Source: Scolanthus callimorphus (lineage: Eukaryota; Cnidaria; Anthozoa; Actiniaria; Edwardsiidae). From it: a DNA stretch of 64,000 bases. Positions 60,928-64,000 of the stretch are shown here, piece by piece. How positions within the stretch are numbered: the stretch's first letter is position 1; every line of letters starts with the position of its first letter. Where the stretch lies: NCBI GenBank assembly GCA_033964015.1, contig CM066923.1, forward strand, positions 9,041,978 to 9,105,977. Direction: 5' to 3'. A program made the translations under genes and the position numbers. The notes under the pieces were generated by a model. The model was not told the DNA's origin. It searched no databases and saw only the letters and a list, made by a program, of their open reading frames with translations.

Positions 60928-63583
60928 CTGGGGTCGCTGGCCAACAGATCGTGTGGCGTGAAGAGCTGATCAGCCTTGCGATGGATGAAAAAGACAAGGA
61001 CGAACGAAAAGATCGTGATCACAATACCAGATGCTAATGTAGTGGCCTGCGAACGAAGTAAGATAATTATCCAGTAAGTCGGTGCGTCATTTGGTAAAGA
61101 TCTACCACATTTACTGTACAATATCTTAACCAGGCAATCGTATGTTAGTACGATAAGAAAGCTTGTCAACAGCAAAAGAGCTGACTTCAGTTCTGAGACA
61201 AAGAATGTGATTTTCATTCAAAGCGCATGTTTCGGGATCCTGTTTTGCACACATTAAATAATGCCAAAACGTTTTATGTTCATGGCAGCAGTACTAGAAT
61301 ATAATACAGTGACGGGTGAAGACTCTTAGCTACTCTTAGCCTGCTAGCCGGCTCTACAGTGTTCTTTTTTTCCGGATATTTGATTTTTTTTTTTGGCGTG
61401 CGGGATTCCTGTGTCATTTCTTTCCCTCGCAACACAGGAATCCCGCGCGCCAAAAAAATATCCCCCAAAAACGGCATGTTGTAAAACATGGACTGAGAAA
61501 ACATGGACTGGACTGAGAAAACATGGACTGAGAAAACATGGACTGAGAAAACATGGACTGAGAAAACATGGACTGGGAAAACATGGACTGAGAAAACATG
61601 GACTGGGAAAACATGGACTGAGAAAACATGGACTGAGAAAACATGGACTGAGAAAACATGGACTGAGAAAACATGGACTGAGAAAACATGGACTGGGAAA
61701 ACATGGACTGGGAAAACATGGACTGAGAAAACATGGACTGGGAAAACATGGACTGAGAAAACATGGACTGAGAAAACATGGACTGAGAAAACTGGGGAAA
61801 CTGGCGGGAAAAACCTAGTGTCCTCGCCACTTAATGATGCTAGATTCAGAAATATTTGAAAATTTCAAGCCAATCTGTGCTTAGGTATACAAGTTCAAGT
61901 CGCCACACGTTTCGTTTACGAATTCGTTCGACGCATACAGGCATAGTGAGCTACAACTGTAGTTCATTCGAGTCTATTAGCTAACACACTAATCTTACAG
62001 AATCGCCCGTATTTTTTAAACAAAGGTCATAGCAAATTCTTAGCCAAGTAGATACGGTTTACTTTAAATACACGCTGAATTCTGCGCTTGAGATCCCGAA
62101 CGTGCAAAACAAACAACAACACCACACTTCATTCTTTGGGAAAGGAAGTTTATTTCCAGCAGAAAACAGACCGAACATACATGCAAGCTACCGGAAAATA
62201 AACTTCATCCCACCAGATGTGACGGCTTTTGACCTTGAAACTTAATCGTCATATCAAGTGTCAACCTCGGTGGTAAACAATAAAGTGAGTAACGCTCATG
62301 CAGTTTGCCAGCTAAATTGAGACGGCTGACGGACTTCATAATGCATGAGCGATTTCTGATATTTTAAAACACCAGAGTGCTGGTTTTATGAGCGTGCGCC
62401 TGCTTTCTCACGGGCTTCATGTTTGGAAAATACTTTCCATACTACATCATTTCCTGTTTTATGTTTGTCAACGCTATTTCGATGACTTTGTATTGTTCAG
62501 AATTGTTGTAATCACTTTGCGATTGATTTCACTCTTTTGGAACTAACTGTACCCATGTTTTCTCAGTCCATGTTTTCTCAGTCCATGTTTTCCCAGTCCA
62601 TGTTTTCTCAGTCCATGTTTTCTCAGTCATGTTTTCTCAGTCCATGTTTTCTCAGTCCATGTTTTCTCAGTCCATGTTTTCTCAGTCCATGTTTTCTCAG
62701 TCCATGTTTTCTCAGTCCATGTTTTCTCAGTCCATGTTTTCCCAGTCCATGTTTTCTCAGTCCATGTTTTCTCAGTCCAGTCCATGTTTTCTCAGTCCAT
62801 GTTTTCTCAGTCCAGTCCATGTTTTACAACATGCCCCAAAAAACACTCATATCGAGATAGCGTTGTCGTTTTCTGTGAATACGCGCGGGCTACCTGTGTT
62901 TTGCCCCAGGCCCTTTGGCGGAGACAAAAACAACATGGCGGCCATGAGTACGAAGTTTCTCGAATACACGTCTCGAATACCTGCAAGTTTTGGTGGATTT
63001 CTCTGCTTTTTTCGCTAAAATATGAGGGAAAATACTTACAGACCTTCCAAATAAGGTAAGGGGGAATTCGTAATAAGGAAAGCGGCAAGTCGACAAGGTT
63101 AGGCTGCAAACGTCTTGATATGTGGAGAGCCGGCTAAACAGGCTAAGCTTCTCTTGGTAACGGGTTAGTCCTGTTGAGATGGACAATCACTTAGCTTACC
63201 TGACTACCAGGACTAGCGACAATGAACATGCGAACTGATAAATCTGCATTCCACCTAGAAAAAAGGACGCACAGCTGTTAGATTAGTCATCCACTATCAG
63301 TCTAATGGTCAAATATCTGCGTTAATAGCAGATAAAACTAGTGACACCTTATAATAAGTTTAACATCTGCTAAGGCATGCACTAGAAACCAAGCATCACG
63401 TAATAATAATGTGATATCACGTGCTACTCACGTGCTCTCGGCCCATGTGGAGTACTTTGTCGAGGTGTAGTCTTTTAGATCGAAAGCAGGTGATTCGGCC
63501 TTAGAGAAATACACTGAGCCATTCACACAGATGTCTTCGGCGTAGCTGTCATTTCCACCTTTCATCCGTTTCATAACATTTGG
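60885..63583 (-). CDS. NCSTN: Nicastrin, C-terminal part (gamma-secretase subunit)
   Basis: Type I membrane glycoprotein that gates substrates into gamma-secretase (with presenilin, APH-1, PEN-2), acting on Notch and similar proteins. Only the last three coding exons are in the window: 63432-63583, 63200-63254 and 60885-61046; the rest lies beyond the right end. The first carries SPAFDLKDYTSTKYSTWAES, the second LSVRMFIVASPGSQ, the third the single TM helix (ASGIVITIFSFVLVFFI) and the short cytosolic KADQLFTP. This order (S-TW-ES, W, R-F-IAS, TM, KAD-LF) is the signature of nicastrin's C-terminus. The frame then runs into a MITE, which supplies the final 13 residues and the stop. Alternatively, the GT at the MITE border (AGTAAAG) could act as a splice donor to an exon not found. 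The last intron (61047-63199) is filled by nested repeats. Confidence 0.85.
61336..63146. mobile_element. Outer inverted-repeat element containing the foldback element, in the last nicastrin intron
   Basis: The left end TTAGCCTGCTAGCCGGCTCT and, at 63121-63146, its near-complement (AGAGCCGGCTAAACAGGCTAA) match at 22 of about 24 positions. The design is that of 41554-41656. The left part also holds a hairpin built on GGCGTGCGGGATTCCTGTG. The foldback at 61473-62835 apparently inserted later; the remaining right part (62836-63120) is unique. Confidence 0.6.
61473..62835. mobile_element. Foldback transposon with 15-bp tandem-repeat arms
   Basis: The left arm starts GGCATGTTGTAAAACATGG and continues as about 20 copies of the 15-mer ACATGGACTGAGAAA (some with GGG) to about 61800. 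The right arm, 62553-62835, has about 18 inverted copies (TTTCTCAGTCCATGT) and ends CATGTTTTACAACATGCC. The 750-bp middle has no ORF of note. Flanks CCAAAAAC (left) and CCAAAAAAC (right) resemble an 8-9 bp target duplication. Long arms made of short tandem repeats define foldback elements (Drosophila FB, sea-urchin TU). The MFSQS- and TEKTW-type reading frames here are only the repeat translated. Confidence 0.85.
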
Positions 63584-63674
63584 CTATTGACAGAAAGAAG
63601 CACAGGAATTAGCAAATCGTGGGCAGCTCATATTCTGGTATTCAAGAAATCTGGGTATAAATTTTATAGGTAAA

Positions 63675-63889
63675 TTAAAGAGCCTGTGTCAGCCGCCATT
63701 TTGACAGCGTAGCAACATACCAAGTCGGAGAAAACATCCATTTCCATCGGCTGATTTAGAGAATATAGATTAGAGCAATGTTCTTGATTGAATTTGGTAA
63801 ATCTGAAACTTTGTTTTTAGATAGTTCGTCTTCTAATATCAAATCAAAACAAACTGAACAAATTAAAGTGGCTGACACGGGCTCTTTAA
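63675..63889. repeat. MITE, CCTGTGTCAGCCGCCATTTTG family, copy 2
   Basis: The ends TTAAAGAGCCTGTGTCAGCC and GGCTGACACGGGCTCTTTAA are inverted, beginning and ending in TTAA. 215 bp; shares its left half with 60041-60457. Confidence 0.75.
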
Positions 63890-63897
63890 TTGGCTGC

Positions 63898-64000
63898 AGG
63901 GGCGTAGCCAGGGGGGCACAGGGGGCCGCGGCCCCCCCTTTCTCGGGAAATTTTCCCATACATTTACTGTATTTGCTTTGATTTACTGTATTTCACTCTT
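63898..64000. repeat. MITE, CAGGGGCGTAGCCAG family, cut by window edge
   Basis: Starts CAGGGGCGTAGCCAGGGGGG, then a palindromic GGGGGCCGCGGCCCCC, then TTTTCCCATACATTTACTGT, as in 46979-47133. The right end is outside the window. Confidence 0.75.

Noticed and set aside
61393..61859. Long ORFs of repeated TEKTW / MFSQS / LRKHG residues on both strands
   Set aside because: They are the 15-bp foldback repeat read in several frames; all frames stay open because the unit is a multiple of three without a stop.

Overview
This window is animal nuclear DNA. Coding exons are short, separated by GT-AG introns, followed by AATAAA signals, and set in AT-rich DNA crowded with small inverted-repeat transposons (MITEs). 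The gene set and repeat style suggest a cnidarian, most likely an anthozoan such as a stony coral; this is inference, because no species-specific marker is visible. No CRISPR array, operon, tRNA or rRNA was found.

Layout. 1-22,900: essentially gene-free. It holds a broken CR1/L2-like LINE (2,326-4,771, plus an ORF1-like piece at 6,673-6,951) interrupted by a 1.9-kb foldback-like element, and many MITEs. 22,963-31,250 (+): a four-exon SLC16 monocarboxylate transporter with a long 3' UTR. 33,764-37,573 (-): an Sp17-like protein with an RIIa dimerisation/docking domain, several IQ motifs and a Q/E-rich repeat tail; an RFX X-box lies 132 bp upstream of its ATG. 40,140-43,820 (-): a five-exon PAF acetylhydrolase IB alpha-type (PAFAH1B2/3) gene. 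47,759-48,630 (-): an intronless NUDT18-like Nudix hydrolase. 50,535-57,903 (-): three-exon TMEM218, a ciliary transition-zone protein. 57,959-58,392 (-): two exons of an unrecognised gene only 55 bp from the TMEM218 start. 60,885-63,583 (-): the last three coding exons of nicastrin (gamma-secretase subunit), with the 5' part beyond the right edge.

Two themes stand out. First, at least ten single-base frame breaks occur in otherwise well-conserved exons of four genes, and nearly all can be explained by one missing base in a short homopolymer. This points to assembly error rather than gene death. Second, the mobile DNA is structurally rich. A foldback element whose long inverted arms are 15-bp tandem repeats sits inside another inverted-repeat element in the last nicastrin intron. 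A MITE supplies the last codons and stop of nicastrin. One 549-bp element has a perfect 9-bp target duplication.

The genes do not form a pathway. The Sp17-like protein and TMEM218 are both ciliary, but I see no reason to call this a functional cluster. I found no clear new biological system; the best candidates for novelty are the foldback elements, the exonised MITE and the multi-IQ Sp17-like protein.
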